The notes beneath the pieces were generated by a model that was not told where the DNA came from, made no database searches, and saw only the letters and a list, made by a program, of their open reading frames with translations. A program made the translations under genes and the position numbers. A stretch of DNA of 64,000 nucleotides from Aquificota bacterium (GTDB taxonomy: Bacteria; Aquificota; Aquificia; Aquificales; Aquificaceae): assembly GCA_013153495.1 (NCBI GenBank), contig JAADEH010000008.1, positions 21,138 through 85,137 of the forward strand, written 5' to 3'. Every line of letters begins with the position of its first letter. Within the stretch, counting starts at the first letter, position 1. Shown here piece after piece: positions 7,421 through 14,941 of this stretch.

Positions 7421-8180
7421 GGTTCTGAAAGAGCTTTTCGGTCTCAGGGACATTATAGATATACTTGCGGTAGCGGTTTTCGTGTATGGAATAATCTACT
7501 TTCTCGTTGCCACGAGGGGATTTCAAATCCTTAAAGCCCTCGTTTTCATAGGTATTTTCTGGTTCGTAGCGGAAATTATCCAGCTCAGGACTCTCTCCTG
7601 GATATTCGAGAAGCTCTGGACCCTCGGTCTGTTTTCCATAGTGGTCATATTTCAACCGGAGATAAGGAAAACCCTTGCCCGTATAAGCGAGAGAACGAAG
7701 GTCATAAAGTTCTCCTCCCTCGAGGAGAAGACAATAGAGCGAATTGTGCGAGCCTGCAGATTTATGTCCGACAGACAGATAGGAGCGCTCATAGTTATAG
7801 AAAGAAGTCAGGACATCGAGGACATAGTTGAGGGATGCGTCTATATAGATGCCACCGTTTCCGTGGAGCTTCTCATAACTATCTTTTACCCTATGACGCC
7901 CCTACACGACGGAGCTGTTGTTATTAAGGGAGAGAGGATAGCTTACGCTTCCTGCGTTCTACCCCTTTCGAAGACTGCAGACCTCCCCAAAAAATACGGA
8001 ACCCGCCACAGAGCAGCGTTGGGTATAAGTGAAGAAAGCGATGCGGTAGCTGTGGTAGTTTCCGAAGAGACTGGAGAAATATCCCTCGCTGTGGAGGGAA
8101 AGCTTGAAAGAAACTTAGACCCCGAAATACTAAGGGATAGATTGGAAAAACTTATGGGATTGAAGGATGAGGGTTCTTAA
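7410..8180 (+). CDS. cdaA: Diadenylate cyclase CdaA
   Basis: 256 residues. Three membrane helices (about 15-34, 41-58, 64-80) precede a DAC domain with both catalytic signatures, DGA (167-169, in HDGAVVIKGER) and RHR (199-201, in GTRHRAALGISE). It makes cyclic di-AMP from two ATP. Overlaps folP by 11 nt and the CdaR-like gene by 14 nt, giving a coupled folP-cdaA-cdaR unit. The cyclase-regulator pairing matches Gram-positive cdaA-cdaR operons. Confidence 0.92.
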   Translation: MVFEVLKELFGLRDIIDILAVAVFVYGIIYFLVATRGFQILKALVFIGIFWFVAEIIQLRTLSWIFEKLWTLGLFSIVVIFQPEIRKTLARISERTKVIKFSSLEEKTIERIVRACRFMSDRQIGALIVIERSQDIEDIVEGCVYIDATVSVELLITIFYPMTPLHDGAVVIKGERIAYASCVLPLSKTADLPKKYGTRHRAALGISEESDAVAVVVSEETGEISLAVEGKLERNLDPEILRDRLEKLMGLKDEGS

Positions 8181-8541
8181 AGATATATTCTTGAAGGACT
8201 GGAAGTATAAGCTTATGGCACTCCTTATTGCGATTTCTATATGGAGCGTTGTCAACTTCGGAAGCAGAACAGCTATAACCATATCCCGCTATGTGGAGAT
8301 AAGAAACCCGAAACCCGAGTTCGAGTATAAACTGCACCCTGAAAGGGTTGACATAACCGTGTATGTGGTGGAAAGGCTTTTAATGTCCAAGCTTATAGAA
8401 GACGTGAGAGCTTATGTGGACGTGGGAAGTATAGAAAGAAAGGGAGTTTATAAACTGAGGGTAGAGACGGAAAGCAAACTACCTATTTTGATACACCCGG
8501 CGAGCGTGGACCCGCCGGTTATAAAGGTAAGGGTGGATTAA
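8167..8541 (+). CDS. cdaR: CdaR/YbbR-like regulator of diadenylate cyclase (single repeat)
   Basis: 124 residues. One N-terminal membrane helix (about 15-33, KLMALLIAISIWSVVNFG) is followed by an extracytoplasmic region ending PASVDPPVIKVRVD, the usual end of a YbbR repeat. Typical CdaR has three or four YbbR repeats; this one seems to have one. Its position directly after cdaA is the main support. Its last 4 nt overlap the convergent erpA end. Confidence 0.72.
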   Translation: MRVLKDIFLKDWKYKLMALLIAISIWSVVNFGSRTAITISRYVEIRNPKPEFEYKLHPERVDITVYVVERLLMSKLIEDVRAYVDVGSIERKGVYKLRVETESKLPILIHPASVDPPVIKVRVD

Positions 8542-8891
8542 CCGCAGCTGAAGGAGCTTCCGCAACCGCAGGAGCCGGTAGCGTTGGGGTTCCTTATGGT
8601 AAATCCGCCACCCATAAAGTCAACGACGTAGTCAAGCTCGGCTCCGTTGACGTAGGGCATGGAGAAGGCATCTATGACCACCTTAACTCCGCCCTGTTCG
8701 AAAACGTGGTCTCCTTCCTCTATGGTGTCGTCAAAGCCCATAGCATACTGGAAGCCGGAGCATCCGCCGGGAACGACCCTAACCCTGAGAATAGGGTTCT
8801 CTATGTTGTTTTCCTTTGCGACCTTGAGTATCTCCTCAGCCGCCTTCTCGGTAATCTTAAACACCATAGTTGTCTGCTGTTGCTCTTGCAT
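8538..8891 (-). CDS. erpA: Iron-sulfur cluster A-type carrier (ErpA/IscA/HesB)
   Basis: 117 residues with the three conserved cluster-binding cysteines: Cys44 in PGGCSGFQY and Cys108/Cys110 in GSCGCGSSFSC (a fourth at 116). It transfers Fe-S clusters to apo-proteins such as the ferredoxins and oxidoreductases abundant here. The start has a near-perfect Shine-Dalgarno (AAGGAGGT). A perfect palindrome at 8905-8924 lies over the likely promoter and resembles the one ahead of forD. It is last in the trpS-to-lapA minus-strand run but probably has its own promoter. Confidence 0.9.
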   Translation of the reverse strand: MQEQQQTTMVFKITEKAAEEILKVAKENNIENPILRVRVVPGGCSGFQYAMGFDDTIEEGDHVFEQGGVKVVIDAFSMPYVNGAELDYVVDFMGGGFTIRNPNATGSCGCGSSFSCG

Positions 8892-8904
8892 ACTGGTTAC
8901 CTCC

Positions 8905-8924
8905 TTATAAGAATTTGCTTATAA
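8905..8924. promoter_or_regulatory. Perfect palindrome upstream of erpA (candidate operator)
   Basis: TTATAAG-AATTTG-CTTATAA, a 7-bp perfect inverted repeat around 6 nt. It lies between the end of lapA and the erpA Shine-Dalgarno, and the right half touches the ribosome-binding region. The core TATAAG-N6-CTTATA is identical in half-sites and spacing to the site in the forD promoter. Confidence 0.55.
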
Positions 8925-8931
8925 AATACGC

Positions 8932-9156
8932 TCATGAAGATAGTCTCTTTATGATGTAAGTCAAGAGAAAGAAGAGCATTCCTGCCAGGAAACCTAAGAA
9001 AAAGGCTATGAGAATTACCAGACCTACCGGCATTGCGGGGGTCCTTACACCGTTCCACAGAAGCACCTCAACGCTCTGGGAAGAGTTCATCAAAAAGAAA
9101 TAAAAGGACAAACCGAAAACAACCACGAAAGCGAGCAGTGCCAGAAGACCTTTCAT
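8932..9156 (-). CDS. LapA-domain (DUF1049) inner-membrane protein
   Basis: 74 residues with two membrane helices (about 3-22 and 41-66) and a basic tail, matching the LapA/YciS family in size and layout (NSSQSVEVLLWNG between the helices is typical). YciS/LapA works with LapB in lipopolysaccharide assembly control; no lapB lies next to it. Its ATG overlaps the pdxA stop by 4 nt. Confidence 0.75.
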   Translation of the reverse strand: MKGLLALLAFVVVFGLSFYFFLMNSSQSVEVLLWNGVRTPAMPVGLVILIAFFLGFLAGMLFFLLTYIIKRLSS

Positions 9157-10118
9157 CCTTTAAGATGATGAAGGAGTTTTTCCAAAAGTTCAAGAGCTTT
9201 TATGCTGGGTGTAGGGTCAGCTATGTTTTTCCAGGCTATATCGTAAGCGGTTCCGTGGTCCGGAGAGGTTCTCGGGAAGGGAATGCCCAAGGTGAGATTA
9301 ACTCCCTCCTTGAAGGAGAGCATTTTAAAGGGAATAAGCCCCTGGTCGTGATACATGCACAAAAACACGTCATACTTGGGGGGTTGGAGAAAAGCGGTAT
9401 CGGGCACAAGAGGACCCTCTACCGAATGTCCCTGAGCTTTGAACTCTTCAACTACAGGGAGTATGACCTCCACATCTTCCCTCCCCAGCTCTCCCATCTC
9501 ACCCGCATGGGGGTTCAGCCCAAGAACTCCCACCGAAGGTCTTTTTCCGAAAAGCCTTTCATACTCTCTTAGGATAAGTCTTAGTTTGCTCGCAACCATC
9601 TCCTGCGTTATGTGCCTTGGGACTTCCGCAAGGGGAACGTGGGTAGTAACGAGAACGACCTTTAAAGCTTCCGAATACATCATCATGGCAAACTCTTTGG
9701 TGTTGGTAGCCTGAGCTAAATACTCGGTCTGACCCGGATAGGAAAAGCCCGCTCTGCCAGCCCAGAACTTGTTTATGGGCATGGTGAGAATTCCGTCTAT
9801 GTTTCCGCAGACCGCATCTACAACAGCCCTCGCAAGGTATGCAACCGCTACCTTTCCAGAAGTAAGAGAGGGTTCCGGAACAGCCTTGTCGGATATGTTC
9901 ATGTCCAGAAGGAATATACCGGGAGAGTTGACCTTTCCCGCTTCTTCTATTTCTTCAAACTCCAAGCTCTCCCCGACCAATCCGCAGGCTTCAAAGAGGG
10001 TCTTTTTTTCTCCGTAGATTATGTATGCGTTTTTAGTAGAGAAGTGCTTTGAGAGTTTTACTATTAGCTCCGGACCCACCCCTGCGGGGTCTCCTATGGT
10101 TATTCCTATCCTATTCAC
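9153..10118 (-). CDS. pdxA: 4-hydroxythreonine-4-phosphate dehydrogenase
   Basis: 321 residues, full length. NAD-dependent oxidation of 4-phosphohydroxy-L-threonine in pyridoxal phosphate synthesis. The three metal-binding histidines are visible: His160 (VVTTHVPLAEVP), His204 (LNPHAGEMGELG) and His257 (CMYHDQGLIPFK); SPDHGTAYDIA is near the end. Overlaps the upstream PTPS-III gene by 8 nt and lapA by 4 nt. Confidence 0.95.
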   Translation of the reverse strand: MNRIGITIGDPAGVGPELIVKLSKHFSTKNAYIIYGEKKTLFEACGLVGESLEFEEIEEAGKVNSPGIFLLDMNISDKAVPEPSLTSGKVAVAYLARAVVDAVCGNIDGILTMPINKFWAGRAGFSYPGQTEYLAQATNTKEFAMMMYSEALKVVLVTTHVPLAEVPRHITQEMVASKLRLILREYERLFGKRPSVGVLGLNPHAGEMGELGREDVEVILPVVEEFKAQGHSVEGPLVPDTAFLQPPKYDVFLCMYHDQGLIPFKMLSFKEGVNLTLGIPFPRTSPDHGTAYDIAWKNIADPTPSIKALELLEKLLHHLKG

Positions 10119-10455
10119 TGTATTCCGCTCCGCAGTTTTCCGTTTCCCAGACGACTACCTTCTCCACGCTCGGATAACGCTCTTTGACCTTGTGATACAA
10201 CCACCTTGCCACGTTTTCCGCACTCGGGGAGAAGTCAAAGACTTCGTTCAGAAGTGTGTAATCGGGCAGTAGCTCTTTCAGGAAGTTGTCTATCTCTACA
10301 AAGTCTATACCCATGCCTCCCTTATCGAGCTTGTCAGCCTTCAAAAAAACCTCTACGGACCAGGTGTGCCCGTGCAGAGGTTCGGGGCTTCCGTGGTAGT
10401 CGGTTAGGAAGTGAGCAGCGTTAAACTTTCTCCTTACTCTTATCGTCCATGGCAT
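10111..10455 (-). CDS. PTPS-III-type 6-pyruvoyltetrahydropterin synthase paralogue (probable FolB replacement)
   Basis: 114 residues of the PTPS/QueD fold with zinc ligands His15, His28 and His30. The catalytic cysteine of QueD (CxxxHGH) is absent; the sequence reads SPEPLHGH, giving Glu25 in a P-E-x-x-HGH motif. That motif is the published hallmark of PTPS-III enzymes, which make 6-hydroxymethyl-dihydropterin and replace dihydroneopterin aldolase (FolB). A folP gene lies 3 kb away, and a second paralogue with the cysteine is at 23150. Overlaps the diguanylate cyclase gene by 35 nt. Confidence 0.75.
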   Translation of the reverse strand: MPWTIRVRRKFNAAHFLTDYHGSPEPLHGHTWSVEVFLKADKLDKGGMGIDFVEIDNFLKELLPDYTLLNEVFDFSPSAENVARWLYHKVKERYPSVEKVVVWETENCGAEYSE

Positions 10456-11194
10456 TTTCCTGAGCCTCTTTCTTAAGTTTCTTAGATTTATACATACGAG
10501 TATCCGCTACGTCAATAAGCTCCTTTAGGGAGTTGCCGTCTTGGGGAAAGCATGCGTATCCGACACTCAAAGTTATCTTTAGTCCCTTATACATGACATA
10601 GAAATCCGAGGTCAGTCGGTTAACGACCTCCATTACCTCCGAGCTTTGTCCCGAGGGTAGCACAATCAAAAACTCGTCTCCTCCCCATCGTGCGACGAGG
10701 TCATACTCTCTAAGAACGCTTTTTAACTCTCTATAAACTATCTTTAACGCTCTGTCTCCCGCATCGTGTCCGAAGGTGTCATTCACATGTTTAAAGTCGT
10801 TCAGGTCAACGAGAAGAATAGCAAACTCACTCTTTAACCTCTTAGATTTGCGGAACTCCTCGTGTATATACTCAATTATGAACTTTCTGTTGTAAGCACC
10901 TGTTAGCGGGTCATAAAAGGCTGCCTCTTCCAGCTCTTTTAGCGACCACATGGACAGCCTTATCAGGGAAAAACCTATGATAACAGCTCCGGCAACTATC
11001 ATAAGCTCAGCCCAGGGACTGAGTATTTCACCGGTCCAGACTATGTGAATTTTTGGAACAGTTAAACCCAAAAAACCTACTGAAAGCAGTATGAAATCCT
11101 TGAGTATGTTCCTGGACCATGCAAGCCCGAGGGATAAACCTGCGAGTATGGCAAGTAGTAGAGTTTCCAAAGCGAAGAAATCTTCAAAGGTCAT
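10421..11194 (-). CDS. Membrane-bound diguanylate cyclase (GGDEF)
   Basis: 257 residues. Two or three N-terminal helices (about 8-25, 30-46, 62-82) anchor a C-terminal GGDEF domain starting FYDPLTGAYNR. The active-site loop is intact, RWGGDEF with GGDEF at 171-175, and a product-inhibition I-site RxxD (162-165) sits five residues before it. It should make cyclic di-GMP. A GAF/HD-GYP protein at 14942 could be the opposing hydrolase. Confidence 0.9.
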   Translation of the reverse strand: MTFEDFFALETLLLAILAGLSLGLAWSRNILKDFILLSVGFLGLTVPKIHIVWTGEILSPWAELMIVAGAVIIGFSLIRLSMWSLKELEEAAFYDPLTGAYNRKFIIEYIHEEFRKSKRLKSEFAILLVDLNDFKHVNDTFGHDAGDRALKIVYRELKSVLREYDLVARWGGDEFLIVLPSGQSSEVMEVVNRLTSDFYVMYKGLKITLSVGYACFPQDGNSLKELIDVADTRMYKSKKLKKEAQENAMDDKSKEKV

Positions 11195-11426
11195 CTATCT
11201 CCTCTCCCCTCAAAAGACGCTGAGCGTAGTTAACACAGCTCAGAACCATGAACCATAGGGCATGTTTGTGTGTATCCTGGAAGTTTTCCTTTACCCAAAG
11301 GGTGCCATCTTCCCTTTCCACTACCTTTATGTATTTGAGAGCTTCCTCCGCTAAGGCTTTATTTTGAACCTTCTGTAGTATTTTTTCCCTTACCCATTCG
11401 GGCAGGGGTTTTTCCACTTCCCTCAT
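11184..11426 (-). CDS. Small conserved-looking protein of unknown function
   Basis: 80 residues, soluble, charged, with no motif I recognise. The centre reads KVVEREDGTLWVKENFQDTHKHALWFMVLSC. The ATG used overlaps the PHP gene by 68 nt, unusually long, so a later non-ATG start is possible. Sits between the PHP protein and the diguanylate cyclase in one operon (11-nt overlap with the latter). Confidence 0.5.
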   Translation of the reverse strand: MREVEKPLPEWVREKILQKVQNKALAEEALKYIKVVEREDGTLWVKENFQDTHKHALWFMVLSCVNYAQRLLRGEEIDDL

Positions 11427-12462
11427 TATTTACCTCCAAGAGGTCTGAAATAAAAGAAGGTTTTACCCCCACCAGCAACCTCCCGATTTTGAAGAGATAA
11501 TTATAACCTAAAACTAAGTATTTGCCGTTCGGGACTTTTTCAAACACACAGTTAGAACCCATAAACTCACTTACTTTGCCCGAAGCGTCGAGCAGCAAGA
11601 CGTAAGTGTTATCGAAAGGAGACGATACTTTGATGGAACCTTCTTCAATCCATACAAATGCGGGTTTGCCCGTGAAGGAAATAAGGTTTGAACCTCTTCT
11701 AATAGCCTCTAACAGCTCTTCCTTCATCTTAACTTCTCTATCGGTCATAACATAGTTCCTCATGAGTGAAAAGGAAAGCTCGTAACTCGGAATAATAATC
11801 CTCTTTCCTACTTCCCGTATGTAAACTTTCACATGGTGGTCAAGCCCACCCAGAACTTTGTTCTCCCAGCCCTCTTGAAAATACCTTTTAGCGTAGCTTT
11901 CTATATTTACAAGCTTTACGAAATTCCTCACTATGCGCTTTCCCAGAACCGGGTAAAGGAAAAGGCTTATGAGTATGTAGAGTATCAGTTTCCTCTTATT
12001 TTCCAAAAGAGCGTCCCGAAGGTCTATAAGCTCTAACAGATAGTCCTTCGGTCTTTCCAGCCTCCAGCGGTATTTTCCTCTGAAGTGGTGGGCTATTACT
12101 CTAAGGTCTCCTACTTCGAGCAGGTCTCCCAGGAGTTTACCCGCAGGGTCATTTAACTTTATTTCCATACCGGCTATAAGCCGGTCGTCCGCAAAGTGCT
12201 TTATGTGGTCGTTGTCGTGGTCCGTAACTATTGCATAGTCTATACCGAGGTGGTCTCTCACCCTTATAACATCTTCAGGCTTGCCTAAGGAGTCGTAGGA
12301 AAACTGGGTGTGAATGTGAATAACGTAGGAGTATATGAACTTATCCGGGGGTTCTAAAATCAGGTCGGACTTCCTCGCTCTCGGCACGTATTTGACCGGA
12401 AATAGAAAGAACCACAGAAAGAGTAAGATTAGAACGGTGAGAACTGTGAGGAGGGCTATCAT
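11359..12462 (-). CDS. Membrane-anchored PHP-domain phosphoesterase
   Basis: 367 residues. An N-terminal helix (4-22) leads to a PHP metal-dependent hydrolase domain with HIHT (49-52), SYDS, and TDHDND (80-85). A second hydrophobic stretch (about 163-178) may be a membrane re-entry. PHP enzymes cleave phosphoesters such as histidinol phosphate, nucleotides or phosphatidyl groups; the substrate is not evident. The last 20 or so residues (GSGKTPARMGKGKN...) fall in the overlap with the next gene. Its ATG overlaps the trpS stop by 4 nt. Confidence 0.7.
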   Translation of the reverse strand: MIALLTVLTVLILLFLWFFLFPVKYVPRARKSDLILEPPDKFIYSYVIHIHTQFSYDSLGKPEDVIRVRDHLGIDYAIVTDHDNDHIKHFADDRLIAGMEIKLNDPAGKLLGDLLEVGDLRVIAHHFRGKYRWRLERPKDYLLELIDLRDALLENKRKLILYILISLFLYPVLGKRIVRNFVKLVNIESYAKRYFQEGWENKVLGGLDHHVKVYIREVGKRIIIPSYELSFSLMRNYVMTDREVKMKEELLEAIRRGSNLISFTGKPAFVWIEEGSIKVSSPFDNTYVLLLDASGKVSEFMGSNCVFEKVPNGKYLVLGYNYLFKIGRLLVGVKPSFISDLLEVNNEGSGKTPARMGKGKNTTEGSK

Positions 12463-13646
12463 TTCAGGTTCATAGCCGTGCGAACTTCCTCCATGGTGGC
12501 TTTTGCTTTTTCCCTTGCCTTTTGAGAGCCTTCTTCAAAAATCTGGATTAGTTTATCTATATCCCTTTCCACCGTTTGTCTCCTTTCCCTTATAGGTGCT
12601 AAGAATTCTTCGAGTCCTTGTAGCATAATTCTTTTGCACTCGACGCATCCCAGCTTTCCCGCTCTGCAATCCCTATCTATTTGCTCTATCAGGTCGCTGT
12701 CCTTTGTAAAGAGTTTGTGATACATGAATACGGGACATATATCCGGTCTGCCGGGGTCGTTTTTGCGGAGCTTCTGTGGGTCCGTGAACATCTTCATGAC
12801 TTTTTTCTGAACTTCCTCCTCGGTGTCCGCAAAGAAAATTGCGTTGTTGTAGGACTTGCTCATCTTCCTTCCATCCGTTCCGGGAACCTTTGGAGTTTCG
12901 GTCAAGATAGCTTCGGGTTCGGGAAACGTATCCCCGTAGAGGTAGTTAAATCTTCTGGCTATCTCACGGGTAAGCTCTATGTGTGGTAGTTGGTCCTCAC
13001 CTACAGGAACTCCCTCTCCCTTGTATATGAGTATGTCCGCAGCTTGTAGAACGGGGTATCCTAAGAAACCGTAGGTGTCCGTTTCGTAAAAATCCCTCTT
13101 GGATACATTTAGGTTCTTTAGGAGCTGAGGCTCTATTTCACCTTCAAAGAGTGCGGATATGAAGGTTTCCGCAAGGTCGTCCAAAAGCCTCTCTTCGAAC
13201 TTCTCGAAGTCTTCAATCTTGTATGGTATGAGTCCCATAAACTCTTTAACTGCGTCCCTGAGTCCACCCCTGAACTGGAGTGCTATGTCCTGGAGTTTGA
13301 GGAGGTTATACTTCATGTCCTTGTAGGTGGGGTTCCACTCGAGCCAGCTTTTGGGTGTTATCATCGAAAATAACAGGTGAAGCTCCGCATGCTCCTTAAC
13401 CTTGGACTGAATAAAGAGCACGCTCTTTTCGGGGTCCAGCCCCAGAGCCAGCCAGTCTATCATAAGCTCCCTGATGTTTTTCTGAAGGTCCTTCGTGTTT
13501 TTGTAAGCTGTGGTAAGAGCATGCCAGTCCGCTACGAAGAAGAAGGTTTCGTGGTCTTCCTGAAGCTTTTTCCAGTTTTCTATAACACCGAAGTAGTGCC
13601 CGAGGTGCAACTTGCCGGTCGGTCTCATTCCGCTGACTATTCGCAT
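12459..13646 (-). CDS. trpS: Tryptophanyl-tRNA synthetase
   Basis: 395 residues, class Ic synthetase. The HIGH-like motif is PTGKLHLGHYFG and the KMSKS motif GRKMSKSYNN; the C-terminal helical part has CxxC-like cysteines (GKLGCVECK). I place the start at 13646 (MRIVSGMRPTGK), where trpS proteins normally begin, rather than the in-frame ATG at 13700. A TAAAAT at 13655-13660 lies 8 nt before it with no Shine-Dalgarno, as at other leaderless starts here. First gene of a run reaching lapA. Confidence 0.93.
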   Translation of the reverse strand: MRIVSGMRPTGKLHLGHYFGVIENWKKLQEDHETFFFVADWHALTTAYKNTKDLQKNIRELMIDWLALGLDPEKSVLFIQSKVKEHAELHLLFSMITPKSWLEWNPTYKDMKYNLLKLQDIALQFRGGLRDAVKEFMGLIPYKIEDFEKFEERLLDDLAETFISALFEGEIEPQLLKNLNVSKRDFYETDTYGFLGYPVLQAADILIYKGEGVPVGEDQLPHIELTREIARRFNYLYGDTFPEPEAILTETPKVPGTDGRKMSKSYNNAIFFADTEEEVQKKVMKMFTDPQKLRKNDPGRPDICPVFMYHKLFTKDSDLIEQIDRDCRAGKLGCVECKRIMLQGLEEFLAPIRERRQTVERDIDKLIQIFEEGSQKAREKAKATMEEVRTAMNLK

Positions 13647-13647
13647 A

Positions 13648-14169
13648 ATGGAGTATTTTACTAACTTTGAAGATATGGACACCTTTGCAAAGGTTTTCAA
13701 AAACGTGGTGGTGATTTTGTGCAGTGGAAGCGTTAAGGAAGTTTTTAGAACGGGATTTTCTCTGAAGTTAAATCCCCAGGAAAGTGTGATAGAGCTTTAC
13801 AGGGAGGAGGGAAGGCTGACGACCGAGGGGAGTTCTTCCAAAGGCACAAGGAGGAGGATAGCTTACAGGGGAAGTCCGAACATAGAGGGTATATACAGCC
13901 TTCTGGCTCTGAAGGTATCCGACGGGAGAGTTCCCCTGCTGAGGAGGACGGACATACACATAAAAGAGGAGGTATTCGGTTCATACACCGAAAGGGTCGT
14001 CTTTTATCAGGTATCCTTTAACATTCACAGCGGAGAGGTTCTGAAGGAAAACCTTATAGACCGTTCATCTGAACACTTGGGAACTCTGAGACCTCCTCGA
14101 GGCATAGAGGACTTCTTAAGCCTGACTCACGAGCTTTGGACCCTCATAGACCGCTTTGATAATTTATAA
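13648..14169 (+). CDS. Conserved hypothetical protein
   Basis: 173 residues from the ATG at 13648, one base from the divergent trpS start; an ATG at 13675 is the alternative. Soluble, mixed alpha/beta, no motif recognised. The segment VFGSYTERVVFYQVSFNIHSGEVLKENLIDRSS looks well structured. The gene has normal local base composition, so it is probably a native protein specific to the lineage. Confidence 0.5.
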   Translation: MEYFTNFEDMDTFAKVFKNVVVILCSGSVKEVFRTGFSLKLNPQESVIELYREEGRLTTEGSSSKGTRRRIAYRGSPNIEGIYSLLALKVSDGRVPLLRRTDIHIKEEVFGSYTERVVFYQVSFNIHSGEVLKENLIDRSSEHLGTLRPPRGIEDFLSLTHELWTLIDRFDNL

Positions 14170-14178
14170 CCGTTTAGC

Positions 14179-14907
14179 TTAAAGCCCGAACCTTACGGGT
14201 TTGCCGGCTCCCGGAATTTCCTTCGGTGGGGGAGAATGCTTTAAAAGATTTAAGGAAAAGTTGAGATTGTCGTATAAGGTTATGGAGTAGTTATCCCAAA
14301 AAACGCAAGTTCCCGCAAGACAGAAGTATCCCCCCGAGGGTGGAGCTATCTGTTCCGCTATCAGCAGGGTGTAGTTATCCTGGTTTGAAACAGCAGTATC
14401 TTCCGCTCTTACAACTATCTTTATGTCAGGCATGATGGGTTTTATAGAAGCTGTGCAGGGTAGGAGAACCTTCTCCACGTTAACCTCGTTCTTTTCGTTC
14501 TTGTTGTATCTCCTTATCTTGGAAGTTACCACGAAGTATTTGTCCCCGTCGTGATTGCTTTTCTCGTCCGTTACCTCATCGGAGTTCAACTCCATTCCGA
14601 ACCTTCTTGCAAGCGTGTTGCAGGTGTCCGCTATGTGGTCCTCGTTTTTGTAATATCCGAGCAAGATTACTTTCTTTCCCTCTTCCCAAACCCACCTTTC
14701 CACATCTTTGGCTTCCTCTTCCGTAAAGGGTATCTCGGGATAGTTAAACACTATGGTGTCGTATTCTCCCAAACTCTTCCAGTCGTCAACCTCATCTATC
14801 TCTATACCTGCCTTTTGGGCTTCCCTCTGGAGAATAGAGAAGTAATAGTAATCCGTTATGGTGAACTCCTGATGGGTTATGCTCCAACCGACTCTTACCT
14901 TTTGCAT
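14179..14907 (-). CDS. Hypothetical protein with a glutamine-amidotransferase-like N-terminal region
   Basis: 242 residues, no signal peptide. The first 110 residues alternate strand and helix (YDTIVFNYPEIPFTEEEAKDVERWVWEEGKKVILLGYY), which recalls DUF4350/GATase-like domains, but the catalytic cysteine nucleophile elbow is not evident. The second half is beta-rich with a C-x-x-x-x-C pair (FCLAGTC). TATAAT at 14916-14921 (minus) is 8 nt before the ATG without a Shine-Dalgarno. Divergent from the GAF/HD-GYP gene. Confidence 0.5.
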   Translation of the reverse strand: MQKVRVGWSITHQEFTITDYYYFSILQREAQKAGIEIDEVDDWKSLGEYDTIVFNYPEIPFTEEEAKDVERWVWEEGKKVILLGYYKNEDHIADTCNTLARRFGMELNSDEVTDEKSNHDGDKYFVVTSKIRRYNKNEKNEVNVEKVLLPCTASIKPIMPDIKIVVRAEDTAVSNQDNYTLLIAEQIAPPSGGYFCLAGTCVFWDNYSITLYDNLNFSLNLLKHSPPPKEIPGAGKPVRFGL

Positions 14908-14941
14908 GGTATTTAATTATAAGACCGCTTAAATTTTACCT

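Noticed and set aside
9033..9572. 179-residue plus-strand ORF opposite lapA and pdxA
   Set aside because: Antisense to two well-supported genes; composition typical of a shadow frame.
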